Assembly: GCA_050043005.1 (NCBI GenBank)
Contig: JBHJIZ010000130.1
Location: forward strand, 10,572-74,571
DNA length: 64,000 nt
Direction of reading: 5' to 3'
Origin: Thermohalobaculum sp050043005
Lineage (GTDB): Bacteria > Pseudomonadota > Alphaproteobacteria > Rhodobacterales > Rhodobacteraceae
Positions 9,175 to 18,454 of this stretch are shown here, piece by piece; the stretch's first letter is position 1; each line of letters starts with the position of its first letter. The notes beneath the pieces are model-generated. The model had not been told where the DNA came from. It was given only the letters and a program-made list of their open reading frames with translations, and made no database searches. The translations under genes and the position numbers were made by a program.

Positions 9175-11516
9175 TGGACGGATACCTGACCAAGGACATG
9201 AAGCTGGCGAAGGACGGCGTGCATACCGCACGCCGTCATGACAGTGCCGAGAAACAGGTCGCGGGCCGGGCGGCCTATGCCGACGATCTGCCCGAGCCCA
9301 AGGCGCTGTTGCACGTCCACATTGTGGGCGCGGACATCGCGTGCGGCACCGTTGCGCCGCTCGATCTGTCAGACATCCGCAAGGCGCCAGGCGTCATCTG
9401 GATTGGTACTGCTGATGATATCCCGGGGGAGAACAACACAGGCCCTGTCATCCATGACGAAGAGATGCTGGCAGGGTCGGAAACGCGTCCTGGCCAGATC
9501 CACTTTCACGGCCAGCCGCTGTTCCTGGTCGCCGCCGAAACCGTGCAACAGGCCCGTACCGCAGCAAAAAGCGTGAAACTGGTCTACACCAAAGAAACCC
9601 CACTGCTGACCATCGACGACGCAATCGCTGCGACGTCTTTGCTGGGCGAGCCTTACCGCATGGCGCGCGGCAATATCGACACTGCGCTGGCGACCGCACC
9701 CCATCGCGTGCAGGGCCAGATCGAGATCGGCGGACAGGAACAGTTCTACCTCGAAGGCCAGATCGCCATCGCAACACCGGGCGAGGATGGCGATATGCAC
9801 GTCATCTCGTCGAACCAGCACCCGTCCGAATGCCAGCTTCTCGTCGCCCATATGCTCGGCGTCCCGGGCCACGCAGTGACCATCGAAGTTCGACGCATCG
9901 GCGGTGGCTTCGGCGGGAAGGAGACCCAGGGCAACCTGATGGCCTGTTCAGCCGCTCTCGTCGCCCGCCACACCGGACGCCCGGCGAAATGCCGGCGCGA
10001 CCGCGATCAGGACATGATCCTGACGGGCAAGCGGCATGAAGCCCGGATCACTTACGACGCGGGCGTCGATGGTGACGGTCGCATCATGGGCCTGCGTGTC
10101 CGGCAGGACATTCGCTGCGGCTGGTCGACGGACCTCTCCCACGCGATCGCGGACCGGGCAATGTTCCATGCAGACAACTGCTACTACCTGCCCGCGGCCG
10201 AGATCACGTCGTATCGGCTGCGCACCAACACCTGCTCGAACACCGCGTTTCGGGGCTTTGGTGGCCCGCAGGGGATGCTGGGCGCCGAGCGTGTTATCGA
10301 TCACATAGCCCACCAGATTGGCCGGGACCCGCTGGAAGTCCGCCGGATCAACTTCTACGAACCGCCCGACGGGACGGGAGACCGCGCTGTCACGCCATAC
10401 CACATGACCGTCGAAGACTGCGTGATCGAAGAGATCGTCGATGAACTGGTCGAAACCTCGGACTACACCGCCCGCCGCGCCGCCATTGCTGACTGGAACG
10501 CTGACAACCCGATCCTCAAGAAGGGCATCGCGCTGACGCCCGTGCGGTTCGGTATCTCGTTCACAACGACCCATCTGAATCAAGCGGGCGCTCTGGTGCA
10601 TCTCTATCAGGACGGCTCGGTCATGCTGAACCATGGCGGGATCGAAATGGGCCAGGGCCTGTTCGTCAAGGTCGCCCAGGTCGCCGCCAGCGCGTTCAAC
10701 ATCGACCTCGACCGGGTGAAAATCACGTCGACACGAACGGACAAAGTACCGAACACATCGGCCACGGCGGCATCCTCGGGCTCGGACATGAACGGCATGG
10801 CGGTGGACAATGCCTGCGCCGAGATCCGGGGGCGGCTGATCCGCTTCCTTTGCGAGAACCACAACGTCACCGAAGCTCAGGTCGAGTTCCTGCCGAACCG
10901 CGTACGCTTCGGCGCACAGGAGATGTCGTTCAACGAATTGGCCAAGGCCGCGTATCTCGCCCGCGTGCCGCTGTCCGCCACCGGCTTCTACGCCACGCCG
11001 AAGATCAGCTGGGACCGTGCAAAGGGCCGGGGCCGCCCGTTCTTTTACTTTGCCTATGGCGCTGCGGTGTCCGAGGTCGTGATAGACACCTTGACCGGAG
11101 AGAACCGCCTGACCCGGGTCGACATCCTGCATGACGTCGGCAAATCACTGAATCCGGCGATCGATTTCGGCCAGATCGAAGGCGGTTTCGTCCAGGGCGC
11201 GGGCTGGCTGACGATGGAGGAACTTTGGTGGGACGACGCGGGCCGTCTGCGGACCCATGCGCCGTCGACTTACAAGATCCCGACCGCTTCGGACCGGCCT
11301 CCGGTGATGAACATCCGGCTTTGGGAAAAGGGCATGAACCGCGAACTGACGATCAAGCGATCGAAAGCCGTGGGGGAGCCGCCGCTGATGCTGGCGAATT
11401 CAGTCCACCAGGCGATCAGCCATGCGATCAGCTTCTGCGGCGACGCCTATCCCGACCTCGATGCACCGGCGACGCCCGAACAGATCCTCGGCGCCATCAC
11501 CCGCTTGCGGGCATGA
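9174..11516 (+). CDS. xdhB: Xanthine dehydrogenase molybdenum-binding large subunit
   Basis: The ATG overlaps the xdhA stop (TGATG). The 780-residue length agrees with R. capsulatus XdhB (777). Molybdopterin-binding motifs present are GGGFGGKETQ near residue 242, the substrate-channel segment NTAFRGFGGPQGM near 355, and GGIEMGQGLFVKVAQ near 490. The catalytic glutamate motif is KAVGEPPLMLANS near residue 735. It carries out hydroxylation of hypoxanthine/xanthine at Mo, passing electrons to the XdhA Fe-S clusters and FAD. All motifs look intact. Confidence 0.96.
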   Translation: MDGYLTKDMKLAKDGVHTARRHDSAEKQVAGRAAYADDLPEPKALLHVHIVGADIACGTVAPLDLSDIRKAPGVIWIGTADDIPGENNTGPVIHDEEMLAGSETRPGQIHFHGQPLFLVAAETVQQARTAAKSVKLVYTKETPLLTIDDAIAATSLLGEPYRMARGNIDTALATAPHRVQGQIEIGGQEQFYLEGQIAIATPGEDGDMHVISSNQHPSECQLLVAHMLGVPGHAVTIEVRRIGGGFGGKETQGNLMACSAALVARHTGRPAKCRRDRDQDMILTGKRHEARITYDAGVDGDGRIMGLRVRQDIRCGWSTDLSHAIADRAMFHADNCYYLPAAEITSYRLRTNTCSNTAFRGFGGPQGMLGAERVIDHIAHQIGRDPLEVRRINFYEPPDGTGDRAVTPYHMTVEDCVIEEIVDELVETSDYTARRAAIADWNADNPILKKGIALTPVRFGISFTTTHLNQAGALVHLYQDGSVMLNHGGIEMGQGLFVKVAQVAASAFNIDLDRVKITSTRTDKVPNTSATAASSGSDMNGMAVDNACAEIRGRLIRFLCENHNVTEAQVEFLPNRVRFGAQEMSFNELAKAAYLARVPLSATGFYATPKISWDRAKGRGRPFFYFAYGAAVSEVVIDTLTGENRLTRVDILHDVGKSLNPAIDFGQIEGGFVQGAGWLTMEELWWDDAGRLRTHAPSTYKIPTASDRPPVMNIRLWEKGMNRELTIKRSKAVGEPPLMLANSVHQAISHAISFCGDAYPDLDAPATPEQILGAITRLRA

Positions 11517-12316
11517 TCTCAAGGGACGAAATCGAAAACGCGATTGCGGTGCATGATCGGGTCGCCGCTGCCGTCGTGACTGAAGCAAAAGGCTCGGCGC
11601 CACGCGACAGTGGCACAATGCTGCTGGTCTTCGACGGTGGCACGATCGGCACGATCGGTGGCGGGACGGTCGAGCACACTGTCATCGGCGAGGCGCGCAA
11701 GCTGCTCGAAACAGATGGCTCTCCCCTTGATCTGACCTTTCCGCTCGGCCCGGATCTCGATCAATGCTGTGGCGGGCAAATGCGGGTACAGATCGGGCTG
11801 ATTGTGCCCAACGGCGAATTCCTCTGGCCCGGCGGCCCGCGCTTTCCGAACGATCCCGACAAGCGTCTCGTGATCATCTACGGCGCAGGTCATGTCGGGC
11901 AGGCGATCGTCCGTGCCCTGGCGCCTCTGCCGTTCCGGCTCACCCTGGTCGATGCGCGGGACGCACCGCCAACCGATGATGACGTTCTGATCACGCCCCT
12001 TCCGGAAGCAGTCGCCGAGGAAGCGCCGCCTGGCACATTTCACGTCGTGCTGACTCACTCCCATGCCATCGATCTAGAAGTCATCACCGCCATTCTGGCC
12101 GGTGAGTTCGGGTTCTGCGGGTTGATCGGATCCGCCACCAAGCGCACCTTGTTCGAACGGCGATTGGCCGAGCGTGGCGTCCCGCAGGACGCAATCGCCC
12201 AACTGACCTGCCCCATCGGTCTGCCCGGTCTGCGGGACAAGCGCCCGGAGGTCATTGCCGCCTCGGTTGCTGTCCAGTTGCTGGTGCGCGATGCCGAGTT
12301 ACGTGAGGCCGCATGA
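11513..12316 (+). CDS. xdhC: Xanthine dehydrogenase accessory protein XdhC (Moco sulfuration/insertion)
   Basis: The ATG at 11513 overlaps the xdhB TGA by 3 bp (ATGA), giving 267 residues. The N-terminal XdhC/CoxI domain has VVTEAKGSAPRDSGTMLLV, IGGGTVEHTVIGEA and the conserved CCGG motif (DLDQCCGGQMRV). A C-terminal Rossmann segment has YGAGHVGQAIVRAL and GLIGSATKRTLFERRL. In R. capsulatus the homologue binds molybdenum cofactor, promotes its sulfuration and inserts it into XdhB. The ORF can be extended upstream to 11225, but that part lies inside xdhB. Confidence 0.94.
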   Translation: MISRDEIENAIAVHDRVAAAVVTEAKGSAPRDSGTMLLVFDGGTIGTIGGGTVEHTVIGEARKLLETDGSPLDLTFPLGPDLDQCCGGQMRVQIGLIVPNGEFLWPGGPRFPNDPDKRLVIIYGAGHVGQAIVRALAPLPFRLTLVDARDAPPTDDDVLITPLPEAVAEEAPPGTFHVVLTHSHAIDLEVITAILAGEFGFCGLIGSATKRTLFERRLAERGVPQDAIAQLTCPIGLPGLRDKRPEVIAASVAVQLLVRDAELREAA

Positions 12317-13602
12317 TCACGATCCTGCGCGGAGAGACGATCCGTTGGGCAGGCGATCCATTTCACGACCCTGAGGCTCTGGTCCATGATTCAGACACCG
12401 CGATCGTGATCGATGACGGGATGATCCGCGAGGTTGGGCCAGCGGAAGCCATTCTCCCGCGTTATCCCGACGCAAAGCTCACCCGAACACCGCACCTAAT
12501 ATCGCCAGGCTTCATCGATACCCATGTACACTACCCACAAATCGGGATCATCGCATCCTGGGGCGCAGACCTGATCGACTGGCTGAACGGCTACACCTTC
12601 CCGGAGGAAGCCCGCTTCGTAGACCCCGACTACGCCGCAAGCGCCGCGACAGCTTATTTCGACGAACAGTTGCGCCACGGCGTCACCACCGCAGCAAGCT
12701 TCTGCACGATCCATCCTGCCTCGGTCGACACCTACTTCACCGAGGCCAAGCAGCGGGGTGTCCGAGCCATTGGCGGCAAGGTGATGATGGACCGCAACGC
12801 GCTGGAAAATCTGCGCGACACGCCACAATCCGGCTATGACGAGTCAAAGGCCCTGATCAATCGTTGGCACGCGCACGACAGGATCACCTACGCCGTCACG
12901 CCCCGCTTTGCGCCAACGTCGACGCCCGAGCAACTCGAAGCTGCGGGTGCTCTTTCGGCCGAGCACCCGGATTGCTTGATGCAGACGCATCTGTCCGAAC
13001 AACACCGCGAGATCGCGTGGATTGCAGAGTTGTTCCCGGATTGTGCGGATTATCTGGCAGTTTATGAACGCTTCGGGCTCGTAGGCGCGCGCGCCGTGTT
13101 CGGTCATGCCATCCATCTAACCGACCGGGAGCGTGTAGCACTCAAAGACCATGGTGCCTCCATCGCTCATTGTCCGACCTCCAATCAGTTCCTTGGCTCG
13201 GGCGAATGTGCCGTTCTCGGGTTGAACGAGAGCGGCATCCGCACGGGACTGGCCACCGACACTGGCGGCGGCACGTCCTATTCGATGTTTGACACGATGA
13301 AGGCCGCCTACGAGGTCGCCCGGCGGCGCGGTGATACTCTTTCCCCCGCGCAGCTCTGGTGGTTGGCAACGCAGGGCTCGGCGCGCGCACTGCATCACGA
13401 GCACCTGATCGGGAACATCGCACCAGGACTCGAGGCGGACCTGATCCTGATCGACCGATCGGCGACGCCCCTGATGGCCGCCCGCACAGCCCGCGCCGAA
13501 AGCATCAGTGAAATGCTCTTTGCATTGATCATCCTGGGCGATGACAGGGCCATCGCCGAAGTGCTATCGGGCGGCAAACCGGTGTGGAGGCGCGAAGAAT
13601 GA
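12313..13602 (+). CDS. guaD: Guanine deaminase
   Basis: This 429-residue amidohydrolase overlaps xdhC by 4 bp (ATGA). Zinc ligands are the HVH in PGFIDTHVHYPQ, the His in QTHLSEQHREIAW, the His in FGHAIHLTDRE and the Asp in LATDTGGGTSYSM. The THVHYPQ.....WG.DL..WL..YTFP.E block is diagnostic for guanine deaminase among amidohydrolases. It converts guanine to xanthine, which XdhAB then oxidises, so the operon takes guanine to urate. Urate oxidation genes are not in this window. Confidence 0.95.
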   Translation: MITILRGETIRWAGDPFHDPEALVHDSDTAIVIDDGMIREVGPAEAILPRYPDAKLTRTPHLISPGFIDTHVHYPQIGIIASWGADLIDWLNGYTFPEEARFVDPDYAASAATAYFDEQLRHGVTTAASFCTIHPASVDTYFTEAKQRGVRAIGGKVMMDRNALENLRDTPQSGYDESKALINRWHAHDRITYAVTPRFAPTSTPEQLEAAGALSAEHPDCLMQTHLSEQHREIAWIAELFPDCADYLAVYERFGLVGARAVFGHAIHLTDRERVALKDHGASIAHCPTSNQFLGSGECAVLGLNESGIRTGLATDTGGGTSYSMFDTMKAAYEVARRRGDTLSPAQLWWLATQGSARALHHEHLIGNIAPGLEADLILIDRSATPLMAARTARAESISEMLFALIILGDDRAIAEVLSGGKPVWRREE

Positions 13603-14234
13603 TTACGATCTATGGGCGGGCGACGTCCTCGAACGTGCAACTGGCCATGTGGGCGGTCGGCGAGCTTGGTCTAGAACACGAGCGCCTGGACTATGGCCAC
13701 AAGTACGGTGGAACGGACACACCAGAATACCGCGCCATGCACCCGCTGGGGCGCGTACCAGTCCTGAAAGATGGCGATCTGGTGATGTTCGAGTCCGGTG
13801 CGATTACGCGGTATCTGTGTGAAAAATACGGGACCGAGCCGTTCTGGCCCAAGGACCTGGAAAACCGGGCCCGCCTGGACGTCTGGTGCGAACTGATCAA
13901 GGCAACGGTCGCTCCGATGTTCGCCCAGCCGATCTTCTGGTCTCTGCTGAAGTTTCCGGCAGGACAGGGTGGCGAAACCGTACAGGCTGCCGCTGAAGCC
14001 ATCAAACCGCATGTGGCTGCACTGGACGTGCGGGTCGGAGACGGACCGTGGCTGGCGGGCGAGGACTTCACCTTCGCCGACCTTTGGACCGGCCACTTGC
14101 TGTACCGCTACAACGTTCTGAACTTCGATAAAGCTGCGACACCGAACCTCGACTCGTACTATCAGCGTCTCACCCAGCGCCCTGCGTTCGCCGAGCACGT
14201 CATGGTCAGTTTTGAGCCGCTGAGGATGGTGTGA
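13599..14234 (+). CDS. Glutathione S-transferase family protein
   Basis: The ATG at 13599 overlaps the guaD stop (ATGA). It is preceded 8 bp upstream by GGAGG, which favours it over the in-frame GTG at 13584. The 211-residue protein has an N-terminal thioredoxin-like domain (ITIYGRATSSNVQLAMWAVG with Ser at the usual catalytic position, then LGRVPVLKDGDLVMFESGAI) and a helical C-terminal domain (WLAGEDFTFADLWTGHLLYR). A GST at the end of purine-degradation operons is seen in related bacteria; its substrate is unknown. About 260 bp without a gene follow, up to the convergent betI end. Confidence 0.9.
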   Translation: MITIYGRATSSNVQLAMWAVGELGLEHERLDYGHKYGGTDTPEYRAMHPLGRVPVLKDGDLVMFESGAITRYLCEKYGTEPFWPKDLENRARLDVWCELIKATVAPMFAQPIFWSLLKFPAGQGGETVQAAAEAIKPHVAALDVRVGDGPWLAGEDFTFADLWTGHLLYRYNVLNFDKAATPNLDSYYQRLTQRPAFAEHVMVSFEPLRMV

Positions 14235-14493
14235 AACAACCCGCGCACCCTGACGAACGCCACACGTTCGCGGGCTGGAGCATCGAACGATTTAGCGATC
14301 GCTGCTTCTTCCAGTTTTGGCATATGAGTGAGCATGGCGCGCTCTCAGAACGCTACGAGACTACGGCCGAAAACTATTGATGGTCTAGGCGGACAACTGA
14401 AGCGTCCGCATCTACCTCGTCACGTCCGGCGTGATCGTTCTGGCCGGGATGATCTTACTCGTGCTTGGGTCGAGTTGGACCGGTTCCAATACT

Positions 14494-15096
14494 TCATCCC
14501 CGGCCCGGCCTCGGCTGATCGGAATCCACCAACAGGCTCAGAAACTCCGCGGCATCCTGTTGTGCAGTCTCGGGCGTTGGCGCGACACTTGCCTGTGCAG
14601 CATGGACCCACACACCATCCATGTAAGACTGGATCCCGAAGCGCACCTGATCCCGAACACTGTCCGGCACCAGAGCTCTCAATTCGTGGTTCAGGTTGCT
14701 TCGCACCCGCGCCTTGTTCATCCGTTGCAGCCTCGACAGCCTGGCATTGTACGGCGCATAGGCCCAGAACTGCGTCCAGACCGTGCAGGTTTCCTGCGAA
14801 AAGAACGCCTCGTCAAAGTTCGCCACGACCATGGCGTTGAGGCGTCGACGCGGATCTTCTGCGGCTCTCAGCCGACGACGCACCGTGGCGCTGAGCACCG
14901 TCATCAGGTGACGCATCGTTGCTTCCAGCAACGCCTCCTTGCCACCGAAGTAGTAATGAATGCTGCCGGTCGAAGTCTCGGCATCCTTGGCGATCTGGCT
15001 GACCGTCAGATCTGCAAATCCATGCTGGTGGATCGCTGAAATCGCCGCCGAGATCAGCTCGGCCCTGCGCAATTCCTTGATGGTTTGACGCCGCAT
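14494..15096 (-). CDS. betI: BetI-type TetR-family repressor of glycine-betaine synthesis genes
   Basis: The ATG at 15096 gives 200 residues (MRRQTIKELRRAELISAAIS). An upstream in-frame TTG at 15129 would add 11 residues but sits inside the presumed operator. The N-terminal TetR helix-turn-helix covers residues 12-58 (LTVSQIAKDAETSTGSIHYY), and FGGKEALLEATMRHLM is characteristic of BetI. BetI represses choline-to-betaine genes and is relieved by choline. It is divergent from a BCCT transporter and betA, the expected targets, with palindromes in the shared intergenic region. Confidence 0.88.
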   Translation of the reverse strand: MRRQTIKELRRAELISAAISAIHQHGFADLTVSQIAKDAETSTGSIHYYFGGKEALLEATMRHLMTVLSATVRRRLRAAEDPRRRLNAMVVANFDEAFFSQETCTVWTQFWAYAPYNARLSRLQRMNKARVRSNLNHELRALVPDSVRDQVRFGIQSYMDGVWVHAAQASVAPTPETAQQDAAEFLSLLVDSDQPRPGRG

Positions 15097-15121
15097 CGAC
15101 ACCCCGTTTGATCTCTGGGTC

Positions 15122-15226
15122 TTGTGCAATCATGCAGATATTTGCACAATCATTAAATTTATTGCATAACTGTGCAAGATCAGGGGAATCTGAAGAGGTT
15201 CGCAACATTGCACGCGAGATCGTGCA
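15122..15226. promoter_or_regulatory. Divergent betI/transporter control region with three inverted repeats (putative BetI operators)
   Basis: Three dyads share the core TTGCA/TGCAA. The first is TTGTGCAA (15122-15129) with TTGCACAA (15142-15149). The second is TTGCATAACTGTGCAA (15162-15177). The third is TGCACG-cgagat-CGTGCA (15209-15226), 13 bp before the transporter ATG. A promoter toward the transporter can be read as TTGCAC (15142-15147), 17 bp, then CATAAC (15165-15170), so both elements lie within dyads 1 and 2. Assignment to BetI is inference from position. Confidence 0.6.
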
Positions 15227-15243
15227 CACCGGGAGGGGAATGA

Positions 15244-16464
15244 ATGGCTGGTTTCTTATCGATCGTGATTACGTTCGGAATCCTCATGGCGCTGGCACTT
15301 GTGGCCTTTTGCGTCGTGAAGTGGTGGAATGTTCGAGCAGTCGGAGTGACGCCGGTCTCTCTGTTCACTTTCATCGCCATCCTGTTCACATCGGGCCTGG
15401 ATGTCGGGCTGATCATGTTCCCGCTGGGCGAGTTCCCGACCTATGCAGACCCTGCGAATGCGGGCGACTACGGCTTCACCAACCCGCTATCGATCGAATT
15501 CGGGTTCTGGGGCTTTCTGATCTGGAGCTTCTATTTCCTGACCAGCTTCTATTTCTGTGTGATCGAGCCCCGGGTCCGGTTCTTCGAAATCCCGTTCGTG
15601 CGGATCCTGAACAACGTCGTGATCATCGGGACCTGTGCCTTCACGGCCAGCCTGTTCCTGATCTACCTGCCGTTCTACATCCCCGAAATCGGCGACGGCG
15701 AAACGGTCGTCGCGACCTTCTACGTGATTGTGTTCTGCGTCATTCTGGCGGCCGCTTACTCAAGCACCGACATCAAATACGTTCGTATTCTCAGCGTCGG
15801 TTCGACGTTTCTGTTTGCCGGGCTGATCCTGTTCATGTGGATCTATGGCGGCATGGGCGTCACGGGCATGATGGACAATCTGGGCACGCTTGCCGGCGGG
15901 TACTTCTCGAACATCCACAAGTTCATCGTGCCGATCAACGACTACCATGAATTCTATCTGTTCTGGTGGTTCGCATGGTCGATCATGATCGGCCAGTTCA
16001 CGTCGCGTTTCGTTGGCGGGCTGAAGACACAGCACCTGCTGCTGGCCTTGCTGGTGATCCCGTCCATCCCGTTGGCGATCTGGTTCTCCGTCCTCTACTT
16101 CTACTTCACGAACGGGATCGAGACGGCCGGACTACTGAACGCGATGATGATCGTCGTCGGCATCACCTTCGTCATCAACTCGTTGGACTCGCTGATCCGC
16201 TTGTACACGGACAACCTGTCCCTGACGGTGAAACGTCTCGGCAAGCCGCTTTATATCGCGGGCAATGTCGCGGTTCTGTTCGGCCTGACCCTGGCGTTCC
16301 AGAGCCAATGGCTGCAGATCCAGTGGATCGGCGCGATCGTCGTTGGAATCTACCTGGCCTGCGTCCTGTTTATCTTCGTGACGAAGCGGCTCGATGTCAT
16401 GAGCATCAAGACGTCACCGCCCGAGAACAAACTGGACTTCGACAAGATCGAGGCGGCTCACTAA
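15244..16464 (+). CDS. Short, divergent BCCT-family transporter (choline/betaine uptake)
   Basis: The ATG at 15244 follows GGGAGGGG. The protein has 406 residues and about ten or eleven hydrophobic segments. Residues 227-262 (FWWFAWSIMIGQFTSRFVGG and onward) match the TM8 signature of betaine/choline/carnitine transporters, where W-x-x-x-W is followed by G-x-F-x-x-R. SGLDVGLIMFPLGEFPTYAD near residue 50 resembles the BCCT G...G....EP..Y segment. Classical BCCTs have over 500 residues and 12 helices, so this is a short form apparently lacking N-terminal helices. Its position between betI and betA supports choline or betaine as substrate; that is inference. Confidence 0.7.
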   Translation: MAGFLSIVITFGILMALALVAFCVVKWWNVRAVGVTPVSLFTFIAILFTSGLDVGLIMFPLGEFPTYADPANAGDYGFTNPLSIEFGFWGFLIWSFYFLTSFYFCVIEPRVRFFEIPFVRILNNVVIIGTCAFTASLFLIYLPFYIPEIGDGETVVATFYVIVFCVILAAAYSSTDIKYVRILSVGSTFLFAGLILFMWIYGGMGVTGMMDNLGTLAGGYFSNIHKFIVPINDYHEFYLFWWFAWSIMIGQFTSRFVGGLKTQHLLLALLVIPSIPLAIWFSVLYFYFTNGIETAGLLNAMMIVVGITFVINSLDSLIRLYTDNLSLTVKRLGKPLYIAGNVAVLFGLTLAFQSQWLQIQWIGAIVVGIYLACVLFIFVTKRLDVMSIKTSPPENKLDFDKIEAAH

Positions 16465-16577
16465 TCTCCAACCGTGGCGGCGCGCCGATGTGTGCCGCCA
16501 CATTGCATGCGGTGTTTGCGCTCTTCACAGCAGGTTCCGAACGCACACAGGCAGGGTCGAGGGAGCGGGAGCTTTAG

Positions 16578-18233
16578 ATGCAAGCTGACTACGTCATCAT
16601 CGGCTCGGGGTCTGCCGGATCAGCCATGGCAGCGCGTCTGTCCGAGGCTGGGCACTCGGTGCTTGTTCTGGAGTTCGGCGGGACCGACTGGGGGCCGCTG
16701 ATCCAGATGCCGGGCGCTCTGAGCTTCCCGATGAACATGCCGCGCTATGACTGGGGTTATCGGTCGGAGCCCGAACCGCATCTGGGCGGGCGGCAATTGG
16801 CATGTCCACGCGGCAAAGTCGTCGGCGGATCGTCCTCAATCAACGGCATGGTCTATGTCCGTGGCCACGCGCGGGATTATGATCATTGGGCCGAGAGCGG
16901 CGCGGACGGTTGGGCCTATGCCGACGTTGCCCCCTATTTCGACCGGATGGAGAGCTGGGACGATGCGGGCCATGGCGGCGACCCGGACTGGCGCGGCAAA
17001 GACGGCCCGCTCAACGTCACGCGCGGCACGCGCGAGATCCCCTTGCATCAGGCCTTTGTCGAGGCCGGGAAACAAGCGGGGTTCGAGCTGACCGCAGACT
17101 ACAATGGTGAGAAGCAGGAAGGCTTCGGCCCGATGGAGATGACCGTCAAGAACGGTCAGCGCTGGTCCGCCGCCAACGCCTATCTGAAACCCGCGCTGAA
17201 GCGGCCGAACCTCGATATGATCAAGTGCTTCGCGCGGAAGATCGTTATAGACGACGGCCGCGCCACCGGCGTCGAGATTGAACGCGGCGGCCAGGTCGAG
17301 ACGGTCACCGCAAGCAAAGAAGTCATCGTCGCGGCGTCCTCGATCAACTCACCCAAGCTGCTAATGCTTTCCGGGATCGGCCCAGCTTCGCATCTGGCCG
17401 AGCATGGCATTGATGTTGTCGCTGACCGGCCGGGCGTCGGTCAGAACCTGCAAGACCACCTCGAGCTTTACATCCAACAGGCCTGCACCCAACCCATCAC
17501 GTTGTTCAAGCATTGGAACCTGTTCGGCAAGGGCATGGTCGGCCTGAAATGGCTCCTGACCCGCAAGGGACCCGGGGCGTCGAACCAGTTCGAATCCGCG
17601 GCCTTCCTGCGCTCGAAACCAGGTGTCGAGTACCCGGACATCCAGTACCACTTCCTGCCGCTCGCCGTGCGCTATGACGGGCAGGCCGCCGCCGAGGGTC
17701 ATGGCTGGCAGGGCCATGTCGGACCGCTGCGCTCGCCGTCTCGCGGGCATGTCACGCTACGGTCCTCCGATCCGAAGGACGCGCCGAAGATCCTGTTCAA
17801 CTACATGTCCACCGATCAGGATTGGGCGGACTTCCGCCACTGCATCCGGCTGACACGCGAAATCTTCGCACAATCAGCCTTCGATCCGTATCGGGGTAAG
17901 GAAATCCAGCCCGGCAAGGAGGTCCAGACCGACGACGAACTCGATGGGTTTATCCGCGAGCACGTCGAAAGCGCCTACCATCCCTGCGGCACATGCAAGA
18001 TGGGTGCGCCGGACGATCCCATGGCGGTCGTCGATCCGGATTGCCGAGTGATCGGGGTCGAGAACCTGCGTGTCGCTGACTCTTCGATCTTCCCACGCAT
18101 CCCGAACGGCAACCTGAACGGGCCCAGCATCATGACCGGCGAGAAAGCCTCGGACCACATCCTGGGCCGCAAGCTGCCACGCTCGAACCGCCAACCCTGG
18201 ATCAACCCGCGCTGGCAGGAAAGCGATCGTTAG
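16578..18233 (+). CDS. betA: Choline dehydrogenase (GMC oxidoreductase)
   Basis: This 551-residue GMC flavoprotein has the ADP-binding motif IIGSGSAGSAMAARLSEAG at residues 6-24, GMC signature 1 (GKVVGGSSSINGMVYVRGHA), signature 2 (VAASSINSPKLLMLSGIG), and the active-site histidine in ESAYHPCGTCKMG. It is close to BetA throughout, including GIDVVADRPGVGQNLQDHLE and RVADSSIFPRIPNGNLNGPS. It oxidises choline to betaine aldehyde. No betB aldehyde dehydrogenase is next to it, so the second step must be encoded elsewhere. It lies 113 bp downstream of the transporter and is probably co-transcribed. Confidence 0.94.
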   Translation: MQADYVIIGSGSAGSAMAARLSEAGHSVLVLEFGGTDWGPLIQMPGALSFPMNMPRYDWGYRSEPEPHLGGRQLACPRGKVVGGSSSINGMVYVRGHARDYDHWAESGADGWAYADVAPYFDRMESWDDAGHGGDPDWRGKDGPLNVTRGTREIPLHQAFVEAGKQAGFELTADYNGEKQEGFGPMEMTVKNGQRWSAANAYLKPALKRPNLDMIKCFARKIVIDDGRATGVEIERGGQVETVTASKEVIVAASSINSPKLLMLSGIGPASHLAEHGIDVVADRPGVGQNLQDHLELYIQQACTQPITLFKHWNLFGKGMVGLKWLLTRKGPGASNQFESAAFLRSKPGVEYPDIQYHFLPLAVRYDGQAAAEGHGWQGHVGPLRSPSRGHVTLRSSDPKDAPKILFNYMSTDQDWADFRHCIRLTREIFAQSAFDPYRGKEIQPGKEVQTDDELDGFIREHVESAYHPCGTCKMGAPDDPMAVVDPDCRVIGVENLRVADSSIFPRIPNGNLNGPSIMTGEKASDHILGRKLPRSNRQPWINPRWQESDR

Positions 18234-18454
18234 ATTCTGCGCTAGCGCGTGCGCTGACATGGTCGGGACGCGCCACGTCCGAGGAAGAATGGCAAGCACC
18301 TCGGGGCGACACCCCAAGTTTCCCGAATTTTCTCAGACTTTCTCAGATTTTCCCACACTCACACTCAAGATTTAATTCTTTTTGGCTTTTATATTGAAAT
18401 TTATGGCGCTCGCGGGGCGTCGCGCACAAGGACAAACATTTCGGAGATTTTCAA

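Noticed and set aside
14235..14493. Possible gene between the GST and betI
   Set aside because: Frames overlapping this gap (e.g. 14328-14840) run into the betI antisense and show no protein-like composition.
18234..18454. Secretion-related genes or chaperone next to the C58-like protease
   Set aside because: The upstream 220 bp contain short TTTCTCAGA-type repeats but no open frame; the downstream gene is a cytochrome c on the other strand.
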